Positions 35,340-45,671 of a stretch of 64,000 nt of DNA are shown piece by piece. A model generated the notes under the pieces. That model had not been told where the DNA came from, did not search any database, and saw nothing but the letters and a program-made list of their open reading frames with translations. A program made the translations under genes and the position numbers. The DNA is from Agromyces sp. ISL-38. Its GTDB lineage: Bacteria > Actinomycetota > Actinomycetes > Actinomycetales > Microbacteriaceae. Every line of letters begins with the position of its first letter. The stretch's first letter is position 1. Location of the stretch: NCBI RefSeq assembly GCF_018613935.1, contig NZ_JAGGPF010000006.1, forward strand, positions 124,001 to 188,000, written 5' to 3'.

Positions 35340-36371
35340 CTAGGTGACGCCGATCTGGTGCCGGGCCTCGTCGATGGTTTCGAGAATCGACACGGTCTCG
35401 TCGAGGGTGTGCAGTGGGGACTCGCGGCGTCCTTCTCCCACGTATTTCGCGAGCGCGGTTGCCTGCCAGGCAAGTCCATCCATGAGCTGCACGCCAGTCG
35501 GGTCGTTCCAGATCTGGACCGGGCCGAACAGGTTGTTGTCAGACAGCCGGAGGGACGTCGGAATGTGGAAAGGTCCTTCCACCTCGACGCGCGCCTGCGT
35601 GCCGGCGACCACGGCCGTCGTTGGAGTGCGAGCGAGCATTGATGTCGTGATCGTCGACTGTGCGCGCTCGCCGTGGGCGAGCACGAGGGTCGCGAACTCA
35701 TCCACTCCGGTTACGGCCACGCCGCCGACGGCTGTGATCGAGGTCGGCTTGCCGAGCACCATGGAGTCGAATTGGATCGGGTAGACCCCGAGGTCGAGCA
35801 GTGCGCCGCCGCCGAGGGACTTGTTGTACATGCGCCCCTCAAGGTCGACGGGCATCGCCTGTCCGTGGTCCGCTGCGACGGACATGATCTCACCGAGCAT
35901 GCCGTCGGCGACGAGCGTGCGCACGACCGAAGCCTGCGGCTGGTAGCGGCTCCACATGGCCTCCATGAGCAGCACGCCGGCCGACGTCGCGGCCTCGACC
36001 AGGATCCGAGCGTCTGCAGCGTTTGTAGTGAGCGGTTTCTCGATCAGCACGTGCTTGCCTGCCGTGATCGCCAACAGTCCGAGTTCGAGGTGCTCACTAT
36101 GCGGCGCGGCGACGTAGACGACATCGATGTCTGCGTTCTCGACGAGCTCGAGGTAGCTGCCATATGCGCGGTCGATGCCGTGCGTCGCGGCGAACTCCTC
36201 GGCTCGCGACAGGGTGCGGGATGCCACGGCGACGATGTCCTGATTCGTGTGGCGGTTGACTGCGCCAGCGAAGAACCCGGCGATCCAGCCCGGTGCAAGG
36301 ATTCCCCAGCGCAGCCGGGGCTCGTCTTGGGGGGAGAAGATCTCGGGTTCTGGGAAGGCGGACGGGATCAT
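35340..36371 (-). CDS. Gfo/Idh/MocA-family dehydrogenase, xylose-dehydrogenase-like
   Basis: The 343-residue protein has an N-terminal NAD(P) fold (WGILAPGWIAGFFAG, about 22-36), the conserved EKPLT motif with the catalytic-site Lys, and YNKSLGGGALLDLGVYP, the substrate-domain motif of the group that includes NADP-dependent D-xylose dehydrogenase and dihydrodiol dehydrogenase. Together with GH43, GH3 and an ABC importer in the same locus, a pentose oxidation role is reasonable, though not proven. GGAG lies upstream of the ATG. Confidence 0.88.
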   Translation of the reverse strand: MIPSAFPEPEIFSPQDEPRLRWGILAPGWIAGFFAGAVNRHTNQDIVAVASRTLSRAEEFAATHGIDRAYGSYLELVENADIDVVYVAAPHSEHLELGLLAITAGKHVLIEKPLTTNAADARILVEAATSAGVLLMEAMWSRYQPQASVVRTLVADGMLGEIMSVAADHGQAMPVDLEGRMYNKSLGGGALLDLGVYPIQFDSMVLGKPTSITAVGGVAVTGVDEFATLVLAHGERAQSTITTSMLARTPTTAVVAGTQARVEVEGPFHIPTSLRLSDNNLFGPVQIWNDPTGVQLMDGLAWQATALAKYVGEGRRESPLHTLDETVSILETIDEARHQIGVT

Positions 36372-36425
36372 TGCGGCTCCTTCTGCGGACGGCTAACTCC
36401 ACAGGACAGTACCAGGGAAACTGAC

Positions 36426-36444
36426 CAGTGATAAGTTATCGCTG
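36426..36444. promoter_or_regulatory. 19-bp palindromic operator in divergent promoter
   Basis: CAGTGATAAGTTATCGCTG is symmetric except for one pair of positions and lies between the dehydrogenase gene (-) and the UPF0303 gene (+). The size and AT-rich arms fit a dimeric regulator. No matching local regulator can be named. Confidence 0.55.
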
Positions 36445-36489
36445 ATCTGCGCCGTCCTCAGAAGAGGCGCAGCCTATCGAGAGGACACC

Positions 36490-36957
36490 ATGAGCCGCGA
36501 ACGCATTGCTGAGCTTGAAGCCGAACACGAAGAACTCGTGTTTGCCTCCTTTGACCAAGGCGACGCCTGGCGGCTGGGTCGCGCCATCACCGAGGCCGCC
36601 ATCAGCGCAGGTCGCGGCGTCGCTGTCGACATCCGTCGCCCCGGCTTTGTGCTCTTCCGGTCGGCGCTCGGGGGCACGACCCCTGATCAGGAGACCTGGA
36701 TCGCCGCGAAAGCGCGAACGGTATTCCGCATGGAGTGCAGTAGCGCCCTCATCGCCGAACGCTTCTCCGACGCAGGGATCGATGCGGCCTCAATTGGGTG
36801 GCTGCCCTTCCCCGAATACGCCCTCACGGGAGGTTCCGTTCCGATTCGCGTCAAGGACGTCGGAGTCGTGGGCGCGGTGACGGCCTCGGGCCTGTCGTCC
36901 GACGACGACCACGCGATCGTGGTAGCCGGCCTGCGCGAGATGCTGGCGGCACTCTGA
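36490..36957 (+). CDS. UPF0303/HbpS-like protein
   Basis: The 155-residue protein of the UPF0303 group, related to the GlcG/HbpS fold, has FDQGDAWRLGRAI, RPGFVLFRSALGGTTPDQETWIAAKA and GSVPIRV as landmarks. Its molecular role is not established in the family. Genes of this type commonly sit in sugar catabolism operons. The ATG follows GAGAGGACACC. The stop overlaps the TolB-like gene (TGATG). Confidence 0.8.
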   Translation: MSRERIAELEAEHEELVFASFDQGDAWRLGRAITEAAISAGRGVAVDIRRPGFVLFRSALGGTTPDQETWIAAKARTVFRMECSSALIAERFSDAGIDAASIGWLPFPEYALTGGSVPIRVKDVGVVGAVTASGLSSDDDHAIVVAGLREMLAAL

Positions 36958-37850
36958 TGCGATACGTGCGCGAACTCGCCCCAGGGCAGTCCTGTCAAAT
37001 CAGCGTCGTCGATTCGGTTACGGGCGACAGCGAGCTCATCTACGAGACCACGCAGATGTTGTTCGAGGCTCCCAACTGGACGCCCGACGGCTGGCTGGTG
37101 CTCAATGGCGACGGCCGGCTGTGGCGGTTGCGCCCGGAGCCCGGCGCGGTGCCGGAGCTGATCCCGCTCGTAGGAGTCCCCGATCTCAACAACGACCACG
37201 TAGTCTCGCCGGTCGCCGAGGAGATCTTCCTTTCGGGCAACGACTGGCAGATCTACGTCGCGCCCCTCGCGGGAGGATCCGCGAGGCGCCTCACGGCAGA
37301 CGACGACGGCCGGATGCACTTCCTGCACGGAGTGAGCCCTGATGGCACGACGCTCGCGTACATCGGAGTGCAGCCGGAGGCGGACGGAGCCTGGGGGCCC
37401 GGCACGGTTTGGACGATGCGCCTGGATGGAACGGAGTCGACCCAGATCACCTCGAACGCGTGGTCGTCCGACGGCAGCGAGTACTCGCCGGACGCTCGAT
37501 GGATCTACCTGAACACCGAAGCGTTCTCGTCGATTCCTGGCCATGCGCAGATCGCGAGGGTGCCCGTGGCGGGCGGAGAACTCGAGCAGCTCACGTTCGA
37601 CGACCGTGTCAACTGGTTCCCCCACCACGCGCCCGATGGCCGCACGATCGTCTACCTGAGTTACCCGTCCGGCACGGTCGGGCATCCCGCAGACCTGCCC
37701 GTCGAGTTGCGGCTGGTGCGCGGCGGCGACTGGTCTGCAATCACCACGCTCGTAAGCCTATTCGGTGGCCAAGGCACGATAAACGTCAACAGCTGGGCAC
37801 CGGACAGTCGCCGCCTGGCGTTTGCGGCGTATCCAATCTGTAACAAATGA
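36957..37850 (+). CDS. TolB-like beta-propeller protein
   Basis: The 297-residue cytoplasmic protein (no signal peptide) is made of repeated blades with SPDG-, APDG- or APDS-type turns (GVSPDGTTLAYIG, HAPDGRTIVYLS, WAPDSRRLAF), as in TolB/oligogalacturonide-lyase-like propellers. It overlaps the UPF0303 gene by one base. The role may be ligand binding or a lyase-type reaction on a uronic or sugar derivative. The His residues of oligogalacturonide lyases cannot be confirmed by eye. Confidence 0.75.
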   Translation: MRYVRELAPGQSCQISVVDSVTGDSELIYETTQMLFEAPNWTPDGWLVLNGDGRLWRLRPEPGAVPELIPLVGVPDLNNDHVVSPVAEEIFLSGNDWQIYVAPLAGGSARRLTADDDGRMHFLHGVSPDGTTLAYIGVQPEADGAWGPGTVWTMRLDGTESTQITSNAWSSDGSEYSPDARWIYLNTEAFSSIPGHAQIARVPVAGGELEQLTFDDRVNWFPHHAPDGRTIVYLSYPSGTVGHPADLPVELRLVRGGDWSAITTLVSLFGGQGTINVNSWAPDSRRLAFAAYPICNK

Positions 37851-37854
37851 AAAC

Positions 37855-37876
37855 CACAGACCCACTCGGGTTTGTG
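37855..37876. terminator. Hairpin or palindrome before the ABC-importer operon
   Basis: CACAGACCC/GGGTTTGTG with loop ACTC forms a 9-bp stem with one wobble pair, starting five bases after the TolB-like stop. It may end that transcript or serve as an operator for the importer operon promoter immediately downstream. Confidence 0.45.
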
Positions 37877-37929
37877 CTAGCGTTCATCTCCAGACAGCCC
37901 GACGAGGGGTTGCGTAGCTCGGAAGGACA

Positions 37930-39459
37930 ATGATGTTCCACTGGAAAAAGGCTGTTGTCATAGCGACAGCCGCCGTACTCGCCCTCGCCGGCTGCACCCC
38001 GGCGGACTCGGGGCCCGAAGGCTCTAGCGGTGGCACCCTCACCCTCGGCCTGCTGCTCCCGGCCTCCACCTTTTCCGCTCAGGGTGCGAGCTGGGCAAAC
38101 GAGTCGCCGTACATGCAGGCCGTCTACGACGGGCTCCTGAGGGCTGAGCCCGACGGCACGATCGTGCCGCACCTTGCCACTGAGTGGTCTTACAGCGACG
38201 ATCTCACTGTGCTCGACCTGACACTGCGTGATGACGTGACCTTCAGCGACGGCACACCGTTCAACGCCGACGCAGCGGCGCAGAACCTCATTCGCTTCCG
38301 CGATGGAACCTCGCCGAACGCATCCTTCCTCGTGAATCTCGCCGACGCCAAGGCAATCGACGACACGCATCTTGAGCTCACGCTTTCATCGCCCGACCCT
38401 GCGCTGCTGACCTACCTGACCCAGAATGCTGGCCTTCAGGAAAGTCCCGAAGCCTTCGACAACCCCGATGTCGAAACGGTTCCGGTTGGATCGGGTCCCT
38501 ACACGTTGAACGTTGATGAGACCGTCGTCGGCAACAGCTACGTGTTCGACAAGAATCCCGACTACTGGAAGTCTGAAGACCAGCACTACGACAAGCTCGT
38601 GATGAACGTCTATACGGACAGCACCTCTCTGCTAAGTGCAATTCAAGGCGGGCAGGTAAACGTCTCTACGACCAGCGACAACACCACGGCCGATCAGATT
38701 GAGGCCGCGGGCTACACCCTCAGCCCGATCGAGAACAACTGGTGGGGCTTGATCATCGGTGACCGCGACGGCACACTCAACCCGGCGATCGGCGATCCCC
38801 GTGTCCGCCAGGCCATCAACTACGCCTTCGACCGCGACGCGATGCTTCAAGCCGCTGCCGACGGCCGCGGAACCGTTACGCAGCAGGTGTTCCCCACGAG
38901 CTCGCCGAGTTTTGACTCGGCTCTCGACGACACCTACAGCTACGACGCTGTCAAGGCCAAGAAACTTCTCGCCGAGGCTGGTTACCCGGACGGGTTCGAC
39001 CTGATTATGCCCAGCGCTGCTGCGCTGGGAGCTTCGAACTTCACCCTCATCCAGCAGCAGCTCGGCGACGTCGGAATCCGAGTTACGTACGAAGAGGTGC
39101 AGGTCAACGACTACATCAACACGATCGTGACCGGTAAGTACGCGGTCACCTTCATGGCGCTGCAGTTGGACCCGACCGACTGGCAGCTCTCGCAGTTCGA
39201 GCTCGACAAGACCGCTACCTTCAACGGCTTCCACAACGACGACCCCACGGTGCAGGGCCACATCGCCACAATCCAGACAGGTACTGCCGAGGAAGCCGAA
39301 AAGGCTGGGAAGGCGCTCAATGCATACATCGTTGAGCAGGGTTGGTTCGCACCGTGGTTCCGCCCCGAGCTCAACACCGCGAGCGATGCCACCACGGACG
39401 TCATCGTCCAGGTGGGCAACTCTTACCCCTACCTCTGGAACATCAAGCCCAAGGCCTGA
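37930..39459 (+). CDS. ABC importer substrate-binding lipoprotein (SBP_bac_5)
   Basis: The 509-residue lipoprotein has lipobox LAGC with Cys22. The body has family 5 features: PHLATEWSYSDDLTVLDLTLRDDVTFSDGTPFNADA, VGSGPYTL and VRQAINYAFDRDAML. Such proteins bind peptides or, in many actinobacteria, oligosaccharides. With GH3 and GH43 genes downstream, xylo- or arabino-oligosaccharide binding is the better inference. GGAAGGACA precedes the ATGATG start. Confidence 0.92.
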   Translation: MMFHWKKAVVIATAAVLALAGCTPADSGPEGSSGGTLTLGLLLPASTFSAQGASWANESPYMQAVYDGLLRAEPDGTIVPHLATEWSYSDDLTVLDLTLRDDVTFSDGTPFNADAAAQNLIRFRDGTSPNASFLVNLADAKAIDDTHLELTLSSPDPALLTYLTQNAGLQESPEAFDNPDVETVPVGSGPYTLNVDETVVGNSYVFDKNPDYWKSEDQHYDKLVMNVYTDSTSLLSAIQGGQVNVSTTSDNTTADQIEAAGYTLSPIENNWWGLIIGDRDGTLNPAIGDPRVRQAINYAFDRDAMLQAAADGRGTVTQQVFPTSSPSFDSALDDTYSYDAVKAKKLLAEAGYPDGFDLIMPSAAALGASNFTLIQQQLGDVGIRVTYEEVQVNDYINTIVTGKYAVTFMALQLDPTDWQLSQFELDKTATFNGFHNDDPTVQGHIATIQTGTAEEAEKAGKALNAYIVEQGWFAPWFRPELNTASDATTDVIVQVGNSYPYLWNIKPKA

Positions 39460-39526
39460 TCCACCTCTGGTGCCGGGTCAGGGTCCAATCCGACCCGGCA
39501 CCTTTCCTTGGGAAGAAGGACCGACG

Positions 39527-40468
39527 ATGATTCGCTTCACCATCCGCCGCCTCGTCAGCGGCGTCATCCTCCTCTTTGTGATCTCCAGTGTCGCTTTCCT
39601 GCTCCTCAATTTAGGAGCGGGCAACGTCGGGCGACGCATCCTCGGCCCACAGGGAACAGCCGACACGGTCGCCCTGAAGAACGAACAGCTTGGCCTCAAT
39701 GAGCCCGTACTCACGCGCTACTTCGAGTGGTTGCGCGGCGCAGTCACCGGCGACTTCGGCGCCTCCTGGTTCACGAACCAACCCGTCGATCAGGCCATCA
39801 GCTCTCGCCTCGCGGTCACCCTCGCAATTGTGATCGGGGCAACCCTGGTCAGCGGATTCCTCGCCACGGTGCTCGGCGTCTGGGCGGCCCGTCGCCGCGG
39901 CTGGGCCGACAAACTCGTGCAAGTGATCGCCGTACTCGGCTTCGCGATCCCCGGATTCCTCATCGCCATCTTCCTCGTCAACGTCTTCGCCCTGAACCTT
40001 CACTGGTTCAAGCCCACGGGGTACGTACAAATGGGCACGTCCTTCACCGGGTGGCTCAGTTCGGTCACCCTCCCGATCGCGGCACTGTCGATCGGGGCGA
40101 TCGCGGCGATCGTGCAGCAGGTTCGCGGTTCGGTCATTGACGCCCTGCGACAAGACTGGGTCCGCACACTTCGCAGTCGTGGGCTCTCCGAGAATCGCAT
40201 CGTCTTCAAGCACGTGCTGCGCAACGCAGGCGGTCCGGCCCTCTCCGTGCTGGCGGTACAGTTCATCGGCCTCCTCGGCGGCGCCGTGATCGTCGAGCAG
40301 ATCTTCGCGATACCCGGTCTCGGCCAGATCTCGGTCTCGGCCACGGCACAGGGTGACCTCCCGCTCGTGATGGGTCTGGTGCTCGTGATGGGCGCGATCG
40401 TCGTGATCGTCAATCTGCTCATCGACCTCATCCAGGGCTTCCTCAACCCGAAGGCGCGTGTTTCATGA
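39527..40468 (+). CDS. ABC importer permease, DppB-like
   Basis: The 313-residue protein has six predicted membrane helices; residues 95-300 contain the BPD_transp_1 core, with the EAA-type loop DALRQDWVRTLRSRGLSENRIVFKHVLRNA. GAAGAAGGA precedes the ATG. It overlaps the next gene by four bases (ATGA), which encodes the second permease fused to an ATPase. Confidence 0.92.
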   Translation: MIRFTIRRLVSGVILLFVISSVAFLLLNLGAGNVGRRILGPQGTADTVALKNEQLGLNEPVLTRYFEWLRGAVTGDFGASWFTNQPVDQAISSRLAVTLAIVIGATLVSGFLATVLGVWAARRRGWADKLVQVIAVLGFAIPGFLIAIFLVNVFALNLHWFKPTGYVQMGTSFTGWLSSVTLPIAALSIGAIAAIVQQVRGSVIDALRQDWVRTLRSRGLSENRIVFKHVLRNAGGPALSVLAVQFIGLLGGAVIVEQIFAIPGLGQISVSATAQGDLPLVMGLVLVMGAIVVIVNLLIDLIQGFLNPKARVS

Positions 40469-42294
40469 CCGAATCAGCTCTCAACCTCTCGCCCGATCCG
40501 GCGTCGGAGCAGCGCGCTGTCGGCTCGCACCTGGCGCGCCGAATGCTGCGTAACGCGACGGGCCTTGCGTCAATGATCGTGCTGGGACTTATCGTGCTCG
40601 CCGCGATCCTGGCACCGCTGCTGACACAGACAGACCCCGCTCTCGCCGACGTTCGAAGCATCCTCCAGCCGAGCAGCGCTGCGCACCCGCTCGGCACAGA
40701 CAGTGCCGGGCGCGACGTCCTCGCTCGCCTGTTGCACGGGACGCGGTATAGCATCGCCGGCGCCCTGCTCGGCACCACCGTCGCAGCCATGATCGGTGTT
40801 ATCGGCGGACTTCTCGCCGGCTATTACCAGAAGGGCTTCGAGTCGGTCTCGTCCTGGCTGGTCAGCGCGATCATGGCTCTTCCCGGAATCGTCGTGCTGC
40901 TCGCCGCCCGCGCAGTTCTCGGCCCCTCGCTCTGGATGGCGATGGCCGTGTTCGGGGTGCTGCTGGCGCCCGCTTTCTACCGCCTTACCTACACGGCGGT
41001 GGTCAACGTGCGCCACGAGTTATTCGTCGATGCCGCGCGCGTCTCCGGGGTCGGCGACCTCAGCATCATCGGTCGACACATCCTTTCCGTCGTTCGCGCG
41101 CCGATCATCATCCAATTCGCTTTCGTCATGGGCATCGCCATCGCGATCCAGGCCGGCCTCGACTTCCTTGGTCTTGGTGACCAATCGGTGCCCACCTGGG
41201 GAAACATGCTCAACGACGCGTTCGCTCGCATGTACAAGAGCCCGGTGCTGATTGTGTGGCCGAGCCTCGCGGTTGCACTCACCTCGACTGCTCTCGCTCT
41301 GTTCGCCAACGCCCTGCGCGACGAGCTCGAGCGCAGCGGCAAGACAAAGAAGCGCCGTCGACTTGCAGGCGCCGCAGCAGCTGCTCCCGTGCTCGCGGGT
41401 GAGGAGGCCGTCGTCCACGCCGAGCTCGGTGAGGACACCAGAGCCGATCTCCTGACGGTCGACTCGCTGGTGGTCGGCTACGACCAGCCCGACGGCATTC
41501 TCAAGCAGGTCGTCAACGGTGTCTCGCTTCGCGTGAAGCGCGGCGAGGTACACGGCCTGATCGGCGAATCCGGATCGGGTAAGACGCAAACGGCATGGTC
41601 CATCCTGCGCCTGCTCCCCGACGGCGGCCGCATCGTCGCCGGGACGGTCAACTTCGACGGCAAGGATCTCGCTCACCTCAGCGACAAGGAGATGCAGAAG
41701 GTGCGTGGTCGTCGCATCTCCTACATTCCGCAGGAGCCGATGTCGAACCTCGACCCATCCTTCACGGTCGGCAGTCAGCTGGCAGAGCCGATGCGCCTCG
41801 CGCTCGGAATATCGGCAGCCGAGGCGAAAAAGCGGGCGCTCGAGCTTCTGGCCCGGGTCGGCATCCCGAACCCGGAGCGCACCTACGCGGCCTACCCACA
41901 CGAGGTGTCGGGCGGCATGGCACAACGGGTGCTGATCGCGGGTGCTGTGTCCTGCGAGCCCGACCTGGTGATCGCCGACGAACCGACCACGGCACTCGAC
42001 GTCACGGTGCAAGCCGAGATCCTCGACCTTCTGCGCGGACTGCAGAAGGAACTGGGGGTGAGCATCTTGATTGTGACCCACAACTTCGGCGTCGTCGCTG
42101 ACCTGTGCGATCGGGTTTCGGTTATGCGCAGCGGCCTCATAGTCGAAACAGGACCAGCGCGCTCGATCTTCGCGGATCCGCGTCATCCGTACACCCAAGA
42201 CCTGTTCGCGGCGATTCTTGAAGACGGCGCCGCCAGAGGGCAACTCGACCACTCAGCCGATCGCCACACCGCAACGCAAGGGGTCACGCCATGA
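40465..42294 (+). CDS. Fused ABC permease and ATPase (DppC-DppD type)
   Basis: The 609-residue protein joins a DppC-like permease (about residues 1-285, [17 protein letters not shown] motif and EAA loop [18 protein letters not shown]) to a DppD-like ATPase by an Ala/Lys/Arg-rich linker. ATPase landmarks are Walker A GESGSGKT (about 367-374), signature VSGGMAQR, Walker B LVIADEPT and a C-terminal oligopeptide-transporter tail (PRHPYTQDL). This fusion is a known variant and fixes the ratio of one permease to one ATPase. It overlaps the next ATPase gene by four bases. Confidence 0.92.
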   Translation: MTESALNLSPDPASEQRAVGSHLARRMLRNATGLASMIVLGLIVLAAILAPLLTQTDPALADVRSILQPSSAAHPLGTDSAGRDVLARLLHGTRYSIAGALLGTTVAAMIGVIGGLLAGYYQKGFESVSSWLVSAIMALPGIVVLLAARAVLGPSLWMAMAVFGVLLAPAFYRLTYTAVVNVRHELFVDAARVSGVGDLSIIGRHILSVVRAPIIIQFAFVMGIAIAIQAGLDFLGLGDQSVPTWGNMLNDAFARMYKSPVLIVWPSLAVALTSTALALFANALRDELERSGKTKKRRRLAGAAAAAPVLAGEEAVVHAELGEDTRADLLTVDSLVVGYDQPDGILKQVVNGVSLRVKRGEVHGLIGESGSGKTQTAWSILRLLPDGGRIVAGTVNFDGKDLAHLSDKEMQKVRGRRISYIPQEPMSNLDPSFTVGSQLAEPMRLALGISAAEAKKRALELLARVGIPNPERTYAAYPHEVSGGMAQRVLIAGAVSCEPDLVIADEPTTALDVTVQAEILDLLRGLQKELGVSILIVTHNFGVVADLCDRVSVMRSGLIVETGPARSIFADPRHPYTQDLFAAILEDGAARGQLDHSADRHTATQGVTP

Positions 42295-43151
42295 CCGAGT
42301 CGCTTCTCGTAATCGACAACCTGGAGGTCGAGTATCCCGTGAAAGGCTTCCGCAGGAAGCCGTTCCGCGCTCTCAAGGGAGTCTCCCTCGACATCAAGCC
42401 AGGCGAATGCGTCGGGTTGGTGGGGGAGTCCGGATCGGGGAAGACCACTCTCGGTCGCGCCGTGCTTGGTCTCGCACCCGTCACGGGTGGCAGCATCACG
42501 TTCAAGGGCGCCGAGATCGGCCACCTCAAGCGTCGCGCTCGTCGCGCACTGTCCGAAGAGATTCAGGTCGTGTTCCAGGATCCTTACTCCTCGCTCAACC
42601 CGTCGCTCACGATCGAACAGTCGCTCACCGAACCACTTCGCGTGACCAAGGTCAGCTCGCCCGACGCCTCCCGACGCGTGCGGATGCTCCTCGATCAGGT
42701 CGGACTTCCATCCAATGCGGCAGACCGTCTTCCGAGAGAGTTCAGCGGCGGTCAGCGCCAGCGCATCGCTATCGCTCGCGCGCTTGCCCTCTCGCCCCAA
42801 CTCATCGTCTGCGACGAGCCAGTGTCTGCACTCGACCTTTCGACGCAGGCGCGCGTGCTCGACCTGTTCAAGGACATTCAGGAGGCAACGGGCGTTGCGT
42901 ACCTTTTCGTCTCGCACGACCTCGCCGTGGTGCGCCACCTCAGCCACCGAGTCGCGGTGATGTACCACGGCGAGATCGTGGAGTACGGCGAAGGAGACAA
43001 GGTGACCTCGGATCCCGAGCACCCATACACTCAGCGACTGCTTCTCGCGGCGCCCGTGCCCGACCCCATCCGTCAGGAGCAGCGCCGCGCCGACCGTAGC
43101 CGACTCATTGAAGCTCAGAAGGAAATCGACCTGCAAGCAAGCGTGCACTGA
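42291..43151 (+). CDS. ABC importer ATPase, DppF-like
   Basis: The 286-residue protein has Walker [11 protein letters not shown]-loop FQDPYSSLNPS, signature FSGGQRQR, Walker B LIVCDEPV and the C-terminal PEHPYTQRLL segment typical of the second ATPase of peptide-type importers. The start overlaps the previous stop. It ends 54 bp before the GH3 gene, so importer and glycosidases form one operon. Confidence 0.92.
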   Translation: MTESLLVIDNLEVEYPVKGFRRKPFRALKGVSLDIKPGECVGLVGESGSGKTTLGRAVLGLAPVTGGSITFKGAEIGHLKRRARRALSEEIQVVFQDPYSSLNPSLTIEQSLTEPLRVTKVSSPDASRRVRMLLDQVGLPSNAADRLPREFSGGQRQRIAIARALALSPQLIVCDEPVSALDLSTQARVLDLFKDIQEATGVAYLFVSHDLAVVRHLSHRVAVMYHGEIVEYGEGDKVTSDPEHPYTQRLLLAAPVPDPIRQEQRRADRSRLIEAQKEIDLQASVH

Positions 43152-43205
43152 GCGCTTCTGCAGTCTTTCCCATTACCCGGCCTAAGTGCCAAGGAGACAC
43201 CCCGC

Positions 43206-45671
43206 ATGACTGACATGACTGCCAACACCGTGCACGACACGGAGATCGACTCCGCGCTCGCCGCACTCACGCTCGAAGAAAAGGTGCTCATTCTCACAGG
43301 GCAGGACTTCTGGAGCACGCCCGCGATCGAGCGCATCGGCCTGCGGAGCATGGTGCTGTCAGACGGACCTTCAGGCGTACGCGGCCCGGTGTGGGACGAA
43401 CGCTCCCCATCGCTGAACCTGCCCTCGGCATCCGCTTTGTCGGCAGCATTCGATCCCGCGCTCGCTCACCGCTACGGAGCAGTTGCGGCCGTCGAGGCTC
43501 GACGCAAAGGCGTCGACGTCGTGCTCGGGCCCACCGTCAACCTGCACCGCTCACCCCGAGGCGGGCGCCACTTCGAGGCATTCAGCGAGGACCCGGTGCT
43601 GACCGGTGAGCTCGCTGCGGCCTACGTCAACGGGCTCCAAGACAACGGAGTCGCTGCAACGCCCAAGCACTTTGTAGCCAACGACTCGGAGACGGACCGC
43701 TTTACGGTCGACGTGAAAGTCGGCGACCGGGCGCTGCGCGAGCTCTACCTACTCGCGTTCGAGAAGGCCATCGTCGAGGCAAAGGCGTGGCTCGTGATGA
43801 GCGCCTACAACTCGATCAACGGGATCACGGCGACCGAGAACGACCTGCTCGAAGCACCGCTGAACAGCGATTGGGGATTCGACGGAGTCGTGGTCAGCGA
43901 CTGGACAGCCGTGCGCAGCCTCGCATCGGCCACGGCGTCGCAAGACCTCGTCATGCCCGGCCCCGACGGACCCTGGGGCGCGGCACTCGTCGCCGCGGTG
44001 ACCGACGGGAGTATCGACGAGGCCGCGATCGACCGAAAGGTTCGCCGCCTGCTGCACCTCGCCATTCGTGTCGGTGCCCTCGGTGACCACGGGCCGGCTC
44101 TGCTCGTGCACGTCGAGGACGGCCTCGCCTTCGCCCGCACCGCTTCGGCAGAAGGAACAGTACTTCTCGAGAACAAACGCGAGCTGCCCTGGAACAGCAA
44201 CGAACTCGCAAGCATCGCAGTCATCGGCAACAACGCCGACGTTGTACGCACACAAGGTGGAGGCAGCGCGACCGTGCTCCCCGAGCGCACCGTGTCACCG
44301 CTGGAGGGCCTGCGCAATGCCCTGCCGCACACGCCCGTCACCTACTCGCTTGGAGCCGTGAACCAGGTGGGCCTCGCGGGGATCCCGCGCGAGCAGATGA
44401 CAAACCCCGTCACCGGTGAGCAGGGCCTTCGGGTGTCGTTCCGTAACGGCGCCGGCGAGGAGATCTTCCACGAGGATCGCCTGTCCACCGAGCTCGTCTG
44501 GTTCGGCGAAAGTGCGCCGATCCGGCAGGCGCGCGAAGTCGAACTCGCCTTCTCGTACGTCCCGTCGCGCACCGAACGACTCGACCTCGGCTTTGCTGCG
44601 ACCGGTCATGGCAGGTTCTGGCTGAACGGGGAACTGGTCATCGACGAGGTGATGGTTCCCGAAAGCGATGACCTCGGCGCCGCCTTCCTCTCGCCCTCGA
44701 CCAGCTCTGTCGCAGTGGATCTCGTCGAAGGCACGCCCGTCGACATCCGCTTCGTATACGCCTGTCCCGAGCTCGACGGTGCGCTTGCGGGTGCCCTTCC
44801 GCTGAGCGTCGGGACGCGCCCGACGTCAACTGATGAGGATGCCCTCATCGCCGAAGCCGCCGAAGCGGCACGGACCTCAACCGTCGCACTCGTCGTCGTC
44901 GGCACTAATGCGCGGGTTGAGTCAGAGGGGCTCGACCGTGAGTCATTGGCCTTACCCGGCCGACAGGACGACCTGGTGCGCGCGGTTGTCGCGGCCAACC
45001 CGCGGACCGTCGTGCTAGTGAACGCGGGCTCGCCTGTGCTCATGCCGTGGCGCAACGATGTTGCTGCTGTGCTCGTTGGTTGGTTCGGTGGCCAAGAATT
45101 CGGAGACGCCATCGCCGACGTGCTGCTCGGTCTCGCAGAGCCCGGTGGGCGCCTTCCCACCACCTGGCCTGCCCTCGAGAGTGACGTACCGGTGCTGGAC
45201 ACAATCCCCGTAGATGGCACGCTCGCCTACGACGAGGGCATCCACATCGGCTACCGTGCGTGGCTGCGCACCGGTGCTACTCCCGCCTACTGGTTTGGAC
45301 ACGGACTCGGCTACACCGACATCGCGATCACCGAGGTCTCGGCCCCGACGTCGGCGCTCGCGGGTGAGTCGGTCGAGGTGTCCGCGACGGTCACCAATAC
45401 TGGCGCTCGTGAAGGCAAGCACGTTGTGCAGGTGTTCGCCGAGCGTCCTGATTCGTCGGTCGATCGGGCGGCACGATGGCTCGTCGGCTTCGCACCCGTG
45501 CGGGTACCGGCTGGGGCATCGGCAACGGTCAGCGTCACCGTTCCTACTCGCATGCTCGCTCACTGGGGAGAGGGATGGGAGTACGAGCCGGGCGTTTTCA
45601 CGCTCCGAGTTGGTACCACCGCGGTCGACCTTCCGTTCTCCGCCCAACTGAGTGTCCAGACTGCGTCGTGA
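43206..45671 (+). CDS. GH3 beta-glycosidase, cytoplasmic
   Basis: The 821-residue protein has no signal peptide. The barrel domain has NLHRSPRGGRHFEAFSEDP, KHFVANDSE and VVSDWTA with the nucleophile Asp232. The second alpha/beta domain follows, with a PA14-like insertion at about 405-510 (FWLNGELVID), and a fibronectin-like C-terminus. Architecture fits beta-glucosidase or beta-xylosidase types. Working with the importer, it probably splits imported oligosaccharides. AAGGAGA precedes the ATG. The GH43 gene overlaps its stop (GTGA). Confidence 0.93.
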   Translation: MTDMTANTVHDTEIDSALAALTLEEKVLILTGQDFWSTPAIERIGLRSMVLSDGPSGVRGPVWDERSPSLNLPSASALSAAFDPALAHRYGAVAAVEARRKGVDVVLGPTVNLHRSPRGGRHFEAFSEDPVLTGELAAAYVNGLQDNGVAATPKHFVANDSETDRFTVDVKVGDRALRELYLLAFEKAIVEAKAWLVMSAYNSINGITATENDLLEAPLNSDWGFDGVVVSDWTAVRSLASATASQDLVMPGPDGPWGAALVAAVTDGSIDEAAIDRKVRRLLHLAIRVGALGDHGPALLVHVEDGLAFARTASAEGTVLLENKRELPWNSNELASIAVIGNNADVVRTQGGGSATVLPERTVSPLEGLRNALPHTPVTYSLGAVNQVGLAGIPREQMTNPVTGEQGLRVSFRNGAGEEIFHEDRLSTELVWFGESAPIRQAREVELAFSYVPSRTERLDLGFAATGHGRFWLNGELVIDEVMVPESDDLGAAFLSPSTSSVAVDLVEGTPVDIRFVYACPELDGALAGALPLSVGTRPTSTDEDALIAEAAEAARTSTVALVVVGTNARVESEGLDRESLALPGRQDDLVRAVVAANPRTVVLVNAGSPVLMPWRNDVAAVLVGWFGGQEFGDAIADVLLGLAEPGGRLPTTWPALESDVPVLDTIPVDGTLAYDEGIHIGYRAWLRTGATPAYWFGHGLGYTDIAITEVSAPTSALAGESVEVSATVTNTGAREGKHVVQVFAERPDSSVDRAARWLVGFAPVRVPAGASATVSVTVPTRMLAHWGEGWEYEPGVFTLRVGTTAVDLPFSAQLSVQTAS

